This document shows, in pieces, positions 1 through 8,744 of a stretch of DNA of 57,422 bases (the stretch's first letter is position 1; each line of letters begins with the position of its first letter). Under the pieces are notes generated by a model. The model did not search any database, was not told the DNA's origin, and saw only the letters and a program-made list of their open reading frames with translations. Source of the DNA: Pseudomonas sp. NFACC02 (GTDB lineage Bacteria; Pseudomonadota; Gammaproteobacteria; Pseudomonadales; Pseudomonadaceae); contig NZ_FOEO01000035.1 of NCBI RefSeq assembly GCF_900110765.1, positions 1 to 57,422 of the forward strand. The letters run 5' to 3'. Made by a program: the position numbers and the translations under genes.

Positions 1-846
1 CAAGTGGGGCTGTTCGCCGACGGCGTGGCCGTGGCGCAGATCGGCCAGCACACCTTCGACATCTGCAAGGATTACGTCGATGAGGTGATCACGGTCAGCA
101 CCGACGAAATCTGCGCGGCGATCAAGGACATCTACGACGACACCCGCTCGATCACCGAGCCCGCAGGCGCGCTGGGCGTTGCCGGGATCAAGCGCTACAC
201 CGAGCAGTACGGTGTCAGCGGCCAGACCTTCGTCGCCATCGACTCCGGCGCCAACGTCAACTTCGACCGCCTGCGCCACGTCGCCGAGCGCGCTGAACTG
301 GGCGAAGGACGCGAAGCGATCATTGCCGTGACCATCCCCGAGCAACCGGGCAGTTTCAAGGCGTTCTGCGAAGCCGTCGGCAAGCGCCAGATCACCGAAT
401 TCAACTACCGCTACCACACCGACCGCGAAGCACATATCTTCGTCGGTGTGCAGACGCACCCCGAGAACGACCCGCGCAAAGCCTTGATCGCCAGCCTGAC
501 CGCTCAAGGCTTCCCGGTGCTGGACCTGACCGACAACGAACTGGCCAAGCTGCACCTGCGGCACATGGTCGGCGGGCATTCGGAGCGGGTCAGCGATGAA
601 GTGGTCTTGCGCTTCGAATTCCCCGAGCGGCCGGGGGCACTGTTCAACTTCCTCAACAAGCTGGGCGGCAAGTGGAACATCTCGATGTTCCACTACCGCA
701 ACCATGGGGCAGCGGACGGGCGTGTGGTCGCCGGGCTGGTGGTGCCGGAGGATGAAAGGCATCTGGTGCCGAAGGCGCTGGCGGAGATTGGTTACCCGTA
801 CTGGGACGAGACGAACAACCCGGCGTACAAGTTGTTTCTCGGCTGA
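1..846 (+). CDS. ilvA: Threonine ammonia-lyase, biosynthetic (3' part)
   Basis: This is the C-terminal 281 codons of IlvA, the PLP enzyme that deaminates threonine to 2-oxobutyrate as the first committed step of isoleucine synthesis. The frame is open from the first base, so the catalytic N-terminal part with the PLP lysine lies outside the window. What is visible is the end of the PLP fold and then two ACT-like regulatory repeats, recognisable by the paired phrases IPEQPGSFKAF (about 90 residues in) and FPERPGALFNF (about 200 residues in). These domains bind isoleucine or valine in the E. coli enzyme. Two repeats and the ending NPAYKLFLG point to the biosynthetic rather than the catabolic (TdcB) form. 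A REP cluster follows directly. Confidence 0.95.
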   Translation, partial: QVGLFADGVAVAQIGQHTFDICKDYVDEVITVSTDEICAAIKDIYDDTRSITEPAGALGVAGIKRYTEQYGVSGQTFVAIDSGANVNFDRLRHVAERAELGEGREAIIAVTIPEQPGSFKAFCEAVGKRQITEFNYRYHTDREAHIFVGVQTHPENDPRKALIASLTAQGFPVLDLTDNELAKLHLRHMVGGHSERVSDEVVLRFEFPERPGALFNFLNKLGGKWNISMFHYRNHGAADGRVVAGLVVPEDERHLVPKALAEIGYPYWDETNNPAYKLFLG

Positions 847-864
847 CACGAGTCCGCTTCCCGT

Positions 865-1220
865 GTAGGAGCGCGCTTGCCCGCGAATGCGGTGGGTCTG
901 TGAACACATCCATGACTGACACACCGCATTCGCTGCCGTCGTAACCTCCGACGTCTCCCACAGGGACCGGGCAAGACCCAAGGCCCCTGGCAGTCGCAAG
1001 ACTTGTGACTGCCGCAGAACTAGTGGTTGCCTCAAATGTATGGCTGGCGCAAAACCTGTGGGAGCTGCTGGAGGTTACGACAGTGGCGAATGCGGTGGGT
1101 CTGTGAATACATCCATGGCTGACACACCGCATTCGCGAGCAAGCTCACTCCTACAGGTTTAGCGTTCACACGCGACACGGGGTGAACTTACAGCACATTC
1201 GCGGGCAAGCGCGCTCCTAC
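865..1220. repeat. REP/BIME cluster downstream of ilvA
   Basis: The 461-base gap between ilvA and the next gene holds no credible gene. It carries two long hairpin units (about 865-963 and 1055-1157) and a single arm (1197-1220). Both units share a core with AATGCGGTG and its complement CACACCGCATT flanking a GTCTGTGAA...GACTGA loop, but their outer arms differ: the first starts GTAGGAGCGCGCTTGCCC and ends in a CGTCTCCCAC arm, the second starts GTGGGAGCTGCTGGAGG and ends in a GAGCAAGCTCACTCCTAC arm. Confidence 0.85.
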
Positions 1221-1307
1221 GCCTTCGGCAGAAGCGGATAACGCTGACGCAACTTCCCGGCCACGACTACGCTCAAAGCACGGCTTCTCGATAAGGATCA
1301 AACCGGC

Positions 1308-1736
1308 ATGGAACACTTCGCTGCACTGAAAATTCTGCACACGGTCACCACCGCGTTGTTGTTCATTTGCGGGCTGGCGCTTACGGTCTGGATCGTTCGC
1401 GGGCGCAGGGCGGGGGATCTGACGGTGCAGAATCGCGCCATGCAGCGGCCGTGGGTGTTTGTCTGGCTGTTGATGGGGCTGTGTTTATTGACGTTACCCA
1501 TCAGCGGATGGTGGCTGGTGCATTACGCGGGGTGGTCGTTGGGGCAGACCTGGCTGCTGGCCGCGAGCATTCTTTATACCTTCGGCGCCTTGAGCTGGGC
1601 CTGGCTTGCGGTGAGGGTCAATCGGCTGCGTCGGCCGGTGATCGTAGGCAATCCGAAGTTCACCCTCGCGCTGGCGATCTTCAGTGCGGTCTGCTTTATC
1701 GCCATTGCCGGCTTGATGGGGGCCAAGCCGGTCTAG
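1308..1736 (+). CDS. DUF2269-family integral membrane protein
   Basis: A 142-residue protein made almost entirely of four hydrophobic segments (about 8-27, 46-66, 75-95 and 115-137) joined by short Arg-rich loops, so it is an inner-membrane protein. The pattern, with HTVTTALLF early and WWLVHYAGWSL in the middle, fits the uncharacterised DUF2269 family. The ATG follows an AAGGAT ribosome site. It stands alone between REP repeats and a convergent HAD phosphatase gene, so context gives no function. No catalytic motif is visible. Confidence 0.75.
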   Translation: MEHFAALKILHTVTTALLFICGLALTVWIVRGRRAGDLTVQNRAMQRPWVFVWLLMGLCLLTLPISGWWLVHYAGWSLGQTWLLAASILYTFGALSWAWLAVRVNRLRRPVIVGNPKFTLALAIFSAVCFIAIAGLMGAKPV

Positions 1737-1746
1737 GCGCTGCGAA

Positions 1747-2403
1747 TCAATCTCGCAGAGAAATCACCGGCCAGTCGCGACGGGTGGCTTCTGCACGCAG
1801 TTTGTCGTCCGGATCGACCGCTACCGGGTGGGCGACTTGCTCCAGCAGGGGCAGGTCGTTCATCGAGTCGCTGTAAAAATAACTGTCTTCCAGGTCAAAG
1901 CCGTTTTCTTCGATCCAGCGATTCAGGCGAGTGACCTTGCCTTCGCGGAAGCAGGGCACGTCGGTGGTACGGCCGGTGTAGCGACCCTCGACGATCTCGC
2001 ATTCGGTGGCCAGCAGCGTATCGATGCCCAGGCGGGCAACGACAGGGGCGGTCACGAAGCGGTTTGTCGCAGTGATCACCACCAGCTTGTCGCCTGCGGC
2101 GCGGTGTTTCTCGATCAGCGCCAGTGCTTTGGGCAGGATCAGAGGCTCGATGCAGTCGCGCATGAAGTCCCGGTGCCATTCTTCGAGCTGGGCCATCTCG
2201 GTGCGGCCGAGAATTTCCAGGCTGAAGTTCAAGTAATCGGTCAGGTTCAGGGTGCCGGCCAGGTAGTCCTGATAGAAAGCATCGTTACGCGCTTTATAGG
2301 CGGCACCGTCAAGGATGCCGCGTTCGCACAGGTAATCGCCCCAGGCGTGATCGCTGTCACCGCCGAGAAGGGTGTTGTCGAGGTCGAATAAAGCCAGGCG
2401 CAT
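1747..2403 (-). CDS. HAD-family (SerB-like) phosphatase
   Basis: A 218-residue haloacid-dehalogenase hydrolase. HAD motif I is FDLDNTLLGG, with the nucleophile and acid/base Asp at residues 7 and 9. Motif II is the ITATNRF segment and motif III/IV is YFYSDSMNDLPLL, which supplies the magnesium-binding Asp pair. A helical cap lies between motifs I and II, as in the SerB-like subclass IB. The substrate cannot be read from sequence; phosphoserine and histidinol phosphate are typical of relatives. The start chosen is the ATG directly before RLALFDLDN; the longer upstream reading adds a non-conserved stretch. It is divergent from rppH, with about 165 bases between the start codons. Confidence 0.85.
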   Translation of the reverse strand: MRLALFDLDNTLLGGDSDHAWGDYLCERGILDGAAYKARNDAFYQDYLAGTLNLTDYLNFSLEILGRTEMAQLEEWHRDFMRDCIEPLILPKALALIEKHRAAGDKLVVITATNRFVTAPVVARLGIDTLLATECEIVEGRYTGRTTDVPCFREGKVTRLNRWIEENGFDLEDSYFYSDSMNDLPLLEQVAHPVAVDPDDKLRAEATRRDWPVISLRD

Positions 2404-2568
2404 GCGGTTACTCGCTGAAATGGCTGAAAAAAGAGCACAAGAATACGAGGTTTCATCAAGAGATCGCATCTATTAATGCAGTTGTCACGATAAGCTGTCG
2501 ACGCCTCGTTGCTGCCTTCACGATCTTTGTGGAACAATGCGGCGACATGCGTTTGCGAGGTTGTAGCC

Positions 2569-3048
2569 GTGATCGACCCCGATGGTTTCCGCCCTAATGT
2601 CGGGATAATTCTGACAAATGATGCTGGCCAGGTCTTATGGGCTCGCCGTATCAACCAAGATGCCTGGCAGTTTCCGCAAGGGGGAATCAACCCTCAGGAG
2701 ACGCCGGAAGACGCGCTCTACCGTGAATTGAATGAAGAAGTCGGGCTGGAACGGCATGATGTTGAAATTCTTGCCTGCACCCGGGGTTGGTTGCGCTATC
2801 GTCTGCCGCAACGTTTGGTTCGTACGCACAGCCAGCCGCTGTGCATCGGCCAGAAGCAAAAATGGTTTCTCCTGCGCCTGATCTCCAACGAGCAGCGGGT
2901 GCGGATGGATTTGACCGGTAAACCGGAGTTCGATGGTTGGCGCTGGGTCAGCTATTGGTATCCGTTGGGCCAGGTGGTGACATTCAAGCGCGAGGTGTAT
3001 CGACGCGCACTCAAAGAGCTTGCCCCGCGCCTGTTGGCGCGCGACTGA
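2569..3048 (+). CDS. rppH: RNA pyrophosphohydrolase
   Basis: A 159-residue Nudix hydrolase that removes pyrophosphate from triphosphorylated mRNA 5' ends and so starts RNase E-dependent decay. The Nudix box G-x5-E-x7-RELNEEVGL spans residues 38-60 and is intact. The N-terminus DPDGFRPNVGIIL and the WQFPQGG motif are characteristic of RppH. The GTG start gives the family's usual length; an in-frame upstream extension is not conserved. The stop is 21 bases before ptsP, so the two are probably co-transcribed, the usual Pseudomonas arrangement. Confidence 0.95.
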   Translation: MIDPDGFRPNVGIILTNDAGQVLWARRINQDAWQFPQGGINPQETPEDALYRELNEEVGLERHDVEILACTRGWLRYRLPQRLVRTHSQPLCIGQKQKWFLLRLISNEQRVRMDLTGKPEFDGWRWVSYWYPLGQVVTFKREVYRRALKELAPRLLARD

Positions 3049-3069
3049 CACGGAGTTCGACCCCGAGCC

Positions 3070-5349
3070 ATGCTCAATACGCTGCGCAAGATCGTCCAGG
3101 AAGTTAACTCCGCCAAGGATCTCAAGGCGGCGTTGGGGATTATTGTGTTACGCGTCAAAGAGGCCATGAGCAGCCAGGTCTGCTCGGTCTATTTGCTCGA
3201 CCCCGAAAGCAATCGTTTCGTGTTGATGGCCACAGAGGGCTTGAACAAGCGCTCTATCGGCAAGGTCAGCATGGCCCCCAACGAGGGGCTCGTCGGCCTG
3301 GTCGGTACGCGTGAAGAGCCGCTGAACCTGGAGAACGCCGCCGATCACCCGCGTTATCGCTACTTTGCCGAAACCGGCGAAGAGCGTTATGCCTCTTTCC
3401 TCGGTGCGCCGATCATTCACCATCGCCGCGTCGTCGGCGTTCTGGTCATTCAGCAAAAAGAGCGTCGTCAGTTCGACGAGGGCGAAGAAGCCTTCCTCGT
3501 GACCATGAGCGCCCAGCTCGCCGGCGTTATCGCCCACGCTGAAGCCACCGGCTCCATTCGCGGGTTAGGGCGCCAGGGCAAAGGCATTCAGGAAGCCAAG
3601 TTCGTCGGCGTGCCGGGGTCGCCCGGTGCGGCGGTCGGTACGGCGTTGGTCATGCTCCCGCCGGCCGATCTTGAAGTGGTGCCGGACAAGACCGTCACCG
3701 ACATCGATGCCGAGCTTAAGCTCTTTCAGAACGCCCTTGAGGGCGTTCGTAGCGATATGCGTACCCTTTCGGCGAAGTTGGCTACACAGTTGCGTCCGGA
3801 AGAGCGCGCGTTGTTCGACGTCTACCTGATGATGCTCGACGATGCCTCGCTGGGCAGCGAAGTCACCAACGTCATCAAGACCGGGCAGTGGGCGCAGGGC
3901 GCGCTGCGTTCGGTGGTCAACGAGCACGTCAAACGTTTCGAGCTGATGGACGACGCCTACCTGCGCGAGCGTGCATCGGATGTCAAAGACTTGGGGCGTC
4001 GTCTGCTTGCCTACTTGCAAGAGGCGCGTCAGCAAGCGTTGGTCTACCCGGACAACACCATTCTGGTCAGTGAAGAGCTTTCGCCCGCGATGCTGGGCGA
4101 GGTGCCGGAAGGCAAGCTGGTCGGTCTGATTTCCGTGTTGGGTTCGGGTAACTCCCACGTCGCGATTCTGGCCCGGGCCATGGGCATTCCCACCGTCATG
4201 GGTGTGGTCGACCTGCCTTATTCGAAGGTCGATGGGATCGAGCTGATCGTCGACGGCTACCACGGCGAGGTCTACACCAACCCCAGTGAAGTGCTGCGCA
4301 AGCAGTACTCGGTGGTGGTCGAGGAAGAGCGTCAGCTGTCCCAGGGCCTCGACGCGTTGCGCGAGTTGCCGTGCGTCACGCTGGACGGTCACCGCATGCC
4401 ATTGTGGGTCAACACCGGCCTGTTGGCCGACGTGGCGCGTGCCCAACAACGCGGCGCTGAAGGGGTCGGTCTGTACCGCACCGAAGTCCCGTTCATGATC
4501 AACCAGCGGTTCCCGAGCGAGAAGGAACAACTGGCGATTTACCGCGAACAACTGGCCGCATTTCATCCATTGCCCGTGACCATGCGTACGCTGGACATCG
4601 GCGGTGACAAGGCGCTGTCTTACTTCCCAATCAAGGAAGACAACCCGTTTCTGGGCTGGCGCGGCATTCGCGTCACCCTCGATCACCCGGAAATCTTCCT
4701 GGTACAAACCCGCGCCATGCTCAAGGCCAGCGAAGGCTTGAACAACCTGCGGATTCTGCTGCCGATGATTTCCGGCACGCACGAAACCGAAGAAGCGCTG
4801 CACCTGATTCACCGGGCCTGGGGCGAGGTGCGTGACGAAGGCACCGACGTGCCGATGCCGCCGGTGGGCGTGATGATCGAAGTCCCTGCCGCGGTCTATC
4901 AGACCCGCGAGCTGGCGCGTCAGGTGGATTTCCTGTCGGTTGGCTCCAACGACTTGACTCAATACCTGCTGGCGGTCGACCGGAATAACCCTCGTGTGGC
5001 CGATCTGTACGACTACTTGCACCCGGCGGTGCTGCAAGCGCTGCAAAATGTCGTGCGCGACGCGCATGCCGAGGGCAAGCCGGTCAGTATCTGCGGCGAA
5101 ATGGCAGGTGATCCGGCGGCGGCCGTGCTGCTGATGGCGATGGGCTTCGACAGCCTGTCGATGAACGCCACCAACTTGCCGAAAGTGAAATGGATGCTGC
5201 GCCAGATTAACCTGAGCAAGGCCAGGGAGCTGTTGGCCCAGTTGATGAAAAACGACAATCCGCAAGTCATCAGCAGCTCGTTGCAACTGGCGCTGAGAAA
5301 TCTCGGGCTGTCGCGGATGATCAATCCTTCGTCAGTAAAAGGGCATTGA
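3070..5349 (+). CDS. ptsP: Phosphoenolpyruvate-protein phosphotransferase PtsP (EI-Ntr)
   Basis: A 759-residue first enzyme of the nitrogen-related phosphotransferase system, which passes phosphate from PEP to NPr (PtsO) and on to PtsN in the cytoplasm. An N-terminal GAF sensor domain (about 15-160) precedes the EI core. The phosphorylated histidine lies in GSGNSHVAILARAMGIP at about residue 363. The PEP-binding barrel has TLDIGGDKAL, the SNDLTQY segment and the active-site cysteine in SICGEMAGDP at about residue 675. The GAF domain distinguishes it from the sugar PTS enzyme I. The stop is two bases from the stop of the convergent NRDE gene. Confidence 0.96.
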   Translation: MLNTLRKIVQEVNSAKDLKAALGIIVLRVKEAMSSQVCSVYLLDPESNRFVLMATEGLNKRSIGKVSMAPNEGLVGLVGTREEPLNLENAADHPRYRYFAETGEERYASFLGAPIIHHRRVVGVLVIQQKERRQFDEGEEAFLVTMSAQLAGVIAHAEATGSIRGLGRQGKGIQEAKFVGVPGSPGAAVGTALVMLPPADLEVVPDKTVTDIDAELKLFQNALEGVRSDMRTLSAKLATQLRPEERALFDVYLMMLDDASLGSEVTNVIKTGQWAQGALRSVVNEHVKRFELMDDAYLRERASDVKDLGRRLLAYLQEARQQALVYPDNTILVSEELSPAMLGEVPEGKLVGLISVLGSGNSHVAILARAMGIPTVMGVVDLPYSKVDGIELIVDGYHGEVYTNPSEVLRKQYSVVVEEERQLSQGLDALRELPCVTLDGHRMPLWVNTGLLADVARAQQRGAEGVGLYRTEVPFMINQRFPSEKEQLAIYREQLAAFHPLPVTMRTLDIGGDKALSYFPIKEDNPFLGWRGIRVTLDHPEIFLVQTRAMLKASEGLNNLRILLPMISGTHETEEALHLIHRAWGEVRDEGTDVPMPPVGVMIEVPAAVYQTRELARQVDFLSVGSNDLTQYLLAVDRNNPRVADLYDYLHPAVLQALQNVVRDAHAEGKPVSICGEMAGDPAAAVLLMAMGFDSLSMNATNLPKVKWMLRQINLSKARELLAQLMKNDNPQVISSSLQLALRNLGLSRMINPSSVKGH

Positions 5350-5351
5350 CC

Positions 5352-6098
5352 TCAAATCTCCAACTCAACCTCACCCAATCTCCCGCCATACGGCCCGAAA
5401 CTGCGCTCGATCAACCGTCGGCTACCGTCCGCGTTGACGATCAAGACGGTGCTCGCCCGCGTTCCGTAGTTGGGGCTGGCGATGAACACGCTGGACAGCA
5501 GCCTTTCGGTCGCCGGGCCCACGCCGGTGCTGGGCAGTTCTGCCTCAGCGGCTGTTCGAGGATCGGCCAGAAACCGGAACAATGCTTCAGGCTGCGGGTC
5601 ATCCAGATGTTCGGACAGCGCGGCTTTGGCTTTCGTCAGCTTCGGCCAAGGGGTGTCGAGTCCGGCATTGGAGACGCCATACACCCCGGCCTGCAGGCGA
5701 CGTGGAGCGGGATCGGCGGCATTGAGAAAATGCAGCTCCTCACGATTACCCACCAGTAAATTGAAGCCTCCGTACTCGGCCGAACGCCCGGCGACCTCCC
5801 TCAGGTATTCGTCAATCGACAATGAGCCGCTCAAAAAGTGTGCAACCAGCTCGCCACGGGAGCGCCGTCCCAAGGGCTTTCCCGGATCGCGAATGTTGGT
5901 CAGCGCCGCGAAGCGTCCGTCCGAGCTGACGCCCAGCCAGGTGCCGCCGGCCTCCAGATCGCGTCCGGCGTAGACGTGTGGCGTCTCTTCCCATTGCGCA
6001 AGCGGCAGGGTCGGACGGGCGTAGAACTCATCGCGGTTGGCCGCCAGGATCAGCGGTTGTGAGTGGGCAGGGCGCCAGGCGAAGACAATCAGACACAT
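5352..6098 (-). CDS. NRDE (TANGO2-like) family protein
   Basis: A 248-residue protein that starts MCLIVFAW and carries the family hallmark AANRDEFYARPT at residues 19-30, with a Cys at position 2. The family is related to eukaryotic TANGO2, linked to haem trafficking, and resembles Ntn-type hydrolases in having Cys as second residue; the bacterial role is not settled. Full length and intact. It is convergent with ptsP with almost no gap, so neither gene has room for its own terminator there. Confidence 0.88.
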   Translation of the reverse strand: MCLIVFAWRPAHSQPLILAANRDEFYARPTLPLAQWEETPHVYAGRDLEAGGTWLGVSSDGRFAALTNIRDPGKPLGRRSRGELVAHFLSGSLSIDEYLREVAGRSAEYGGFNLLVGNREELHFLNAADPAPRRLQAGVYGVSNAGLDTPWPKLTKAKAALSEHLDDPQPEALFRFLADPRTAAEAELPSTGVGPATERLLSSVFIASPNYGTRASTVLIVNADGSRRLIERSFGPYGGRLGEVELEI

Positions 6099-6212
6099 AG
6101 GGGCCTCCTTTTTTCGCCACTCTACGCACAGATCCGGTGGACATCCATCGCGCGCTGCTAGAGCTCAATTGCCGCGTCCGGTAACATGCCGCACTGGTTT
6201 TCGGAGGCACCC

Positions 6213-6995
6213 ATGGAATTTCTGCTCTATCTGGCCCTGGGCGCCTGCGCCGGCGTGCTGGCTGGTCTGTTCGGTGTGGGTGGTGGCATCATCATTGTCC
6301 CGGTGCTGGTGTTCAGCTTCACGCTGCAAGGTTTCGACGCGTCCATCCTGACGCATCTGGCCGTAGGCACCTCGCTGGCCACCATCGTCTTTACCTCGAT
6401 CCAGTCGGTGCGCGCGCATCATCGCCTGGGGGCTGTGCAGTGGCGGGTGTTTGCCTGGATGACGGTGGGGATTCTTGTTGGTGCAGGGCTTGGCTCGCTG
6501 ACCGCCAGCTACATTGCAGGGCCTAATTTGCAGAAAATCATCGGTGTATTCGCCATTCTGGTGGCGATCCAGATGGCGCTGGACTTCAAACCCAAGGCCA
6601 GTCGGGGCGTGCCCGGCAAACCGGGTCTGAGCGCAGCAGGCGTGGTGATCGGGTGGGCGTCGGCGATTTTCGGCATTGGCGGCGGTTCGCTCACGGTGCC
6701 CTTTCTCACCTGGCGCAGTCTGACCATGCAACAAGCCGTGGCGACGTCTTCGGCCTGTGGGTTTCCCATCGCGGTGGCCAGTGCCATAAGTTTCATGATT
6801 CTTGGGTGGCACGACCCGCTCTTGCCACCGCATAGTCTGGGTTTCGTGTACCTGCCCGCATTGATTGGCATTGCCGTGACCAGCATGTTCTTCGCCCGGT
6901 TCGGCGCGAGGCTGGCGCACAAGCTGTCACCCAGGGTGCTGAAACGACTGTTCGCGCTGTTGCTGGTAGTGGTCGGTACAAGTTTTCTGATTTGA
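6213..6995 (+). CDS. TauE/SafE-family sulfite/organosulfonate exporter-like permease
   Basis: A 260-residue inner-membrane protein with about eight hydrophobic segments. The two family repeats are visible: GLFGVGGGIIIVPVLV near the N-terminus and a second copy SAIFGIGGGSLTVPFLTW in the middle. TauE/SafE proteins export sulfite, sulfoacetate or similar anions, but the substrate here cannot be predicted. The ATG eight bases after TCGGAGG is preferred over an upstream in-frame ATG. lgt follows about 40 bases downstream and may be co-transcribed. Confidence 0.88.
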   Translation: MEFLLYLALGACAGVLAGLFGVGGGIIIVPVLVFSFTLQGFDASILTHLAVGTSLATIVFTSIQSVRAHHRLGAVQWRVFAWMTVGILVGAGLGSLTASYIAGPNLQKIIGVFAILVAIQMALDFKPKASRGVPGKPGLSAAGVVIGWASAIFGIGGGSLTVPFLTWRSLTMQQAVATSSACGFPIAVASAISFMILGWHDPLLPPHSLGFVYLPALIGIAVTSMFFARFGARLAHKLSPRVLKRLFALLLVVVGTSFLI

Positions 6996-7034
6996 TCTGT
7001 CGCTCCCCGAGCGTCCCATTTTTAAGGAGTCGCA

Positions 7035-7847
7035 ATGCTGCCTTACCCGCAGATTGACCCGGTAGCCGTGGCCATCGGTCCGCTGCAAATTCACTGGTAC
7101 GGCCTGATGTATCTGGTCGGTATCGGCAGTGCCTGGTTTCTGGCGTCACGCCGTCTGAATCGGTTTGACCCGACGTGGACCAAGGAAAAACTCTCGGACA
7201 TGATCTTCTGGGTCGCGATGGGCGTGATTGTCGGAGGACGGCTGGGCTACGTGCTGTTCTACGACCTACCGAACTACATCGCCAATCCGCTGCTGATCTT
7301 CGAGGTCTGGAAGGGCGGTATGGCGTTCCACGGTGGATTCATCGGTGTGATGATCGCGACCTATTGGTTCGGCAAGCGCAACGGCAAATCATTCTTCCAA
7401 CTGATGGACTTCATTGCGCCGATGGTCCCGATCGGTCTGGGCGCCGGACGCATCGGTAACTTCATCAATGGCGAGTTGTGGGGCAAACCGACCGACCTGC
7501 CCTGGGCCATGGTCTTCCCGCCGTACAGCGATCCTGCACAACTGCCGCGTCATCCGTCGCAGCTTTATCAGTTCGCGCTGGAAGGTGTGGCATTGTTCGT
7601 CATTCTTTATTTCTTCTCGCGCAAGCCGCGCCCGACGATGGCCGTGTCCGGCATGTTCGCGCTGTTCTACGGGATCTTCCGTTTCGTCGTGGAATTCGTT
7701 CGTGTACCGGATGCCCAGTTGGGTTACCTGGCCTGGGGCTGGGTCACCATGGGGCAGATCCTCAGCTTGCCGATGATCATTGGCGGTCTGGTGCTGCTCT
7801 GGCTGGCATACCACCGCGCGCCAGCTGCCAACAAGGCAGCCGTTTGA
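7035..7847 (+). CDS. lgt: Prolipoprotein diacylglyceryl transferase
   Basis: A 270-residue inner-membrane enzyme that moves a diacylglyceryl group from phosphatidylglycerol to the lipobox cysteine of prolipoproteins, the first step of lipoprotein maturation. Conserved segments are IHWYGLMYLVG, the catalytic MAFHGGFIG and the Lgt signature GAGRIGNFINGELWG. Seven hydrophobic segments fit the known topology. The ATG sits behind AAGGAG. Two lipoproteins elsewhere in this window (at 37748-38583) would be substrates. thyA follows, a common pairing. Confidence 0.97.
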   Translation: MLPYPQIDPVAVAIGPLQIHWYGLMYLVGIGSAWFLASRRLNRFDPTWTKEKLSDMIFWVAMGVIVGGRLGYVLFYDLPNYIANPLLIFEVWKGGMAFHGGFIGVMIATYWFGKRNGKSFFQLMDFIAPMVPIGLGAGRIGNFINGELWGKPTDLPWAMVFPPYSDPAQLPRHPSQLYQFALEGVALFVILYFFSRKPRPTMAVSGMFALFYGIFRFVVEFVRVPDAQLGYLAWGWVTMGQILSLPMIIGGLVLLWLAYHRAPAANKAAV

Positions 7848-7855
7848 TTTGAATG

Positions 7856-7875
7856 GCCGGACCTGCAGGTCCGGC
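7856..7875. repeat. 20-bp perfect palindrome between lgt and thyA
   Basis: The stretch reading GCCGGACCTGCAGGTCCGGC is a perfect 20-bp palindrome. As RNA it folds to an eight-pair stem with a four-base loop. No T tract follows, so it is not a standard terminator. It ends 30 bases before the thyA start and could stabilise the lgt message or mark a protein-binding site. Confidence 0.6.
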
Positions 7876-7904
7876 GGATTCACCGATACAGAGGGCCTTT
7901 GGGC

Positions 7905-8738
7905 ATGAAGCAATACCTTGAACTGTTACAGGACGTCATCGACAACGGGACGCGTAAAGGCGACCGCACCGGCACTGGCACCACCGCTGTGTTCGGTCGT
8001 CAGATTCGCCACAACCTGGCCAATGGTTTCCCGCTGCTGACGACCAAGAAGCTGCACTTCAAGAGCATCGCCAACGAGCTCATCTGGATGCTCAGTGGCA
8101 ACACCAACACCAAATGGCTCAATGAAAACGGCGTGACCATCTGGGACGAGTGGGCGACTGAAGAGGGCGATCTGGGCCCGGTCTACGGTGCGCAGTGGAC
8201 TGGCTGGCCGACCAAGGACGGCGGCAAGATCAACCAGATCGACTACATGGTCGACTGCCTGAAAAACAACCCGAACAGCCGTCGTATCCTCTTCCATGGC
8301 TGGAACACCGAGTACCTGCCGGACGAAAAACTTTCGCCGCAGGAGAACGTCAAGGCCGGGCGTCAGGCGCTGGCGGTGTGTCACCTGCTGTACCAGGCGT
8401 TTGTCGCCGAAGGCAAGCTGTCCATGCAGTTGTACATCCGCAGCTCCGATGTATTCCTCGGCCTGCCGTACAACATTGCCGCACTGGCGCTGCTGACCCA
8501 CATGCTGGCCCAGCAATGTGACCTGATCCCGCACGAGATCATTGTCAGCCTGGGGGACACCCATGCCTATTCGAACCACGAAGAGCAGATTGCGACCCAA
8601 CTGACCCGCACGCCGAAAAAGCTGCCGCAGTTGAAAATCAACCGTCGCCCGGAAAGCATCTACGACTACCGTTTCGAAGATTTCGAAATCGTGGGCTACG
8701 ACGCAGACCCCAGCATCAAGGCGCCTGTGGCTGTTTGA
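7905..8738 (+). CDS. thyA: Thymidylate synthase
   Basis: A 277-residue ThyA that methylates dUMP to dTMP using methylenetetrahydrofolate. The N-terminal RKGDRTGTGT, the GPVYGAQW segment, the phosphate-binding SRR (residues 125-127), SSDVFLGLPYNIA and GDTHAYSNH are all present. The catalytic cysteine is residue 159 in LAVCHLLYQ. Two departures from the E. coli form are visible: the Pro before the catalytic Cys is Val, and about a dozen residues (around 136-155) are inserted before it. The first reading start is a TTG two codons upstream; the ATG giving MKQYLELL is preferred. Confidence 0.96.
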   Translation: MKQYLELLQDVIDNGTRKGDRTGTGTTAVFGRQIRHNLANGFPLLTTKKLHFKSIANELIWMLSGNTNTKWLNENGVTIWDEWATEEGDLGPVYGAQWTGWPTKDGGKINQIDYMVDCLKNNPNSRRILFHGWNTEYLPDEKLSPQENVKAGRQALAVCHLLYQAFVAEGKLSMQLYIRSSDVFLGLPYNIAALALLTHMLAQQCDLIPHEIIVSLGDTHAYSNHEEQIATQLTRTPKKLPQLKINRRPESIYDYRFEDFEIVGYDADPSIKAPVAV

Positions 8739-8744
8739 GCCGAA

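Noticed and set aside
865..1220. Clustered repeats considered as a CRISPR array
   Set aside because: The repeats are inverted pairs with variable spacing and mixed types, not regular direct repeats with unique spacers, and no cas gene is near.
3565..5286. A 573-codon open frame on the minus strand inside ptsP
   Set aside because: It is antisense to a strongly recognised PtsP, is rich in Gln, His, Arg and Val as expected from the complement of GC-rich codons, and matches no family.
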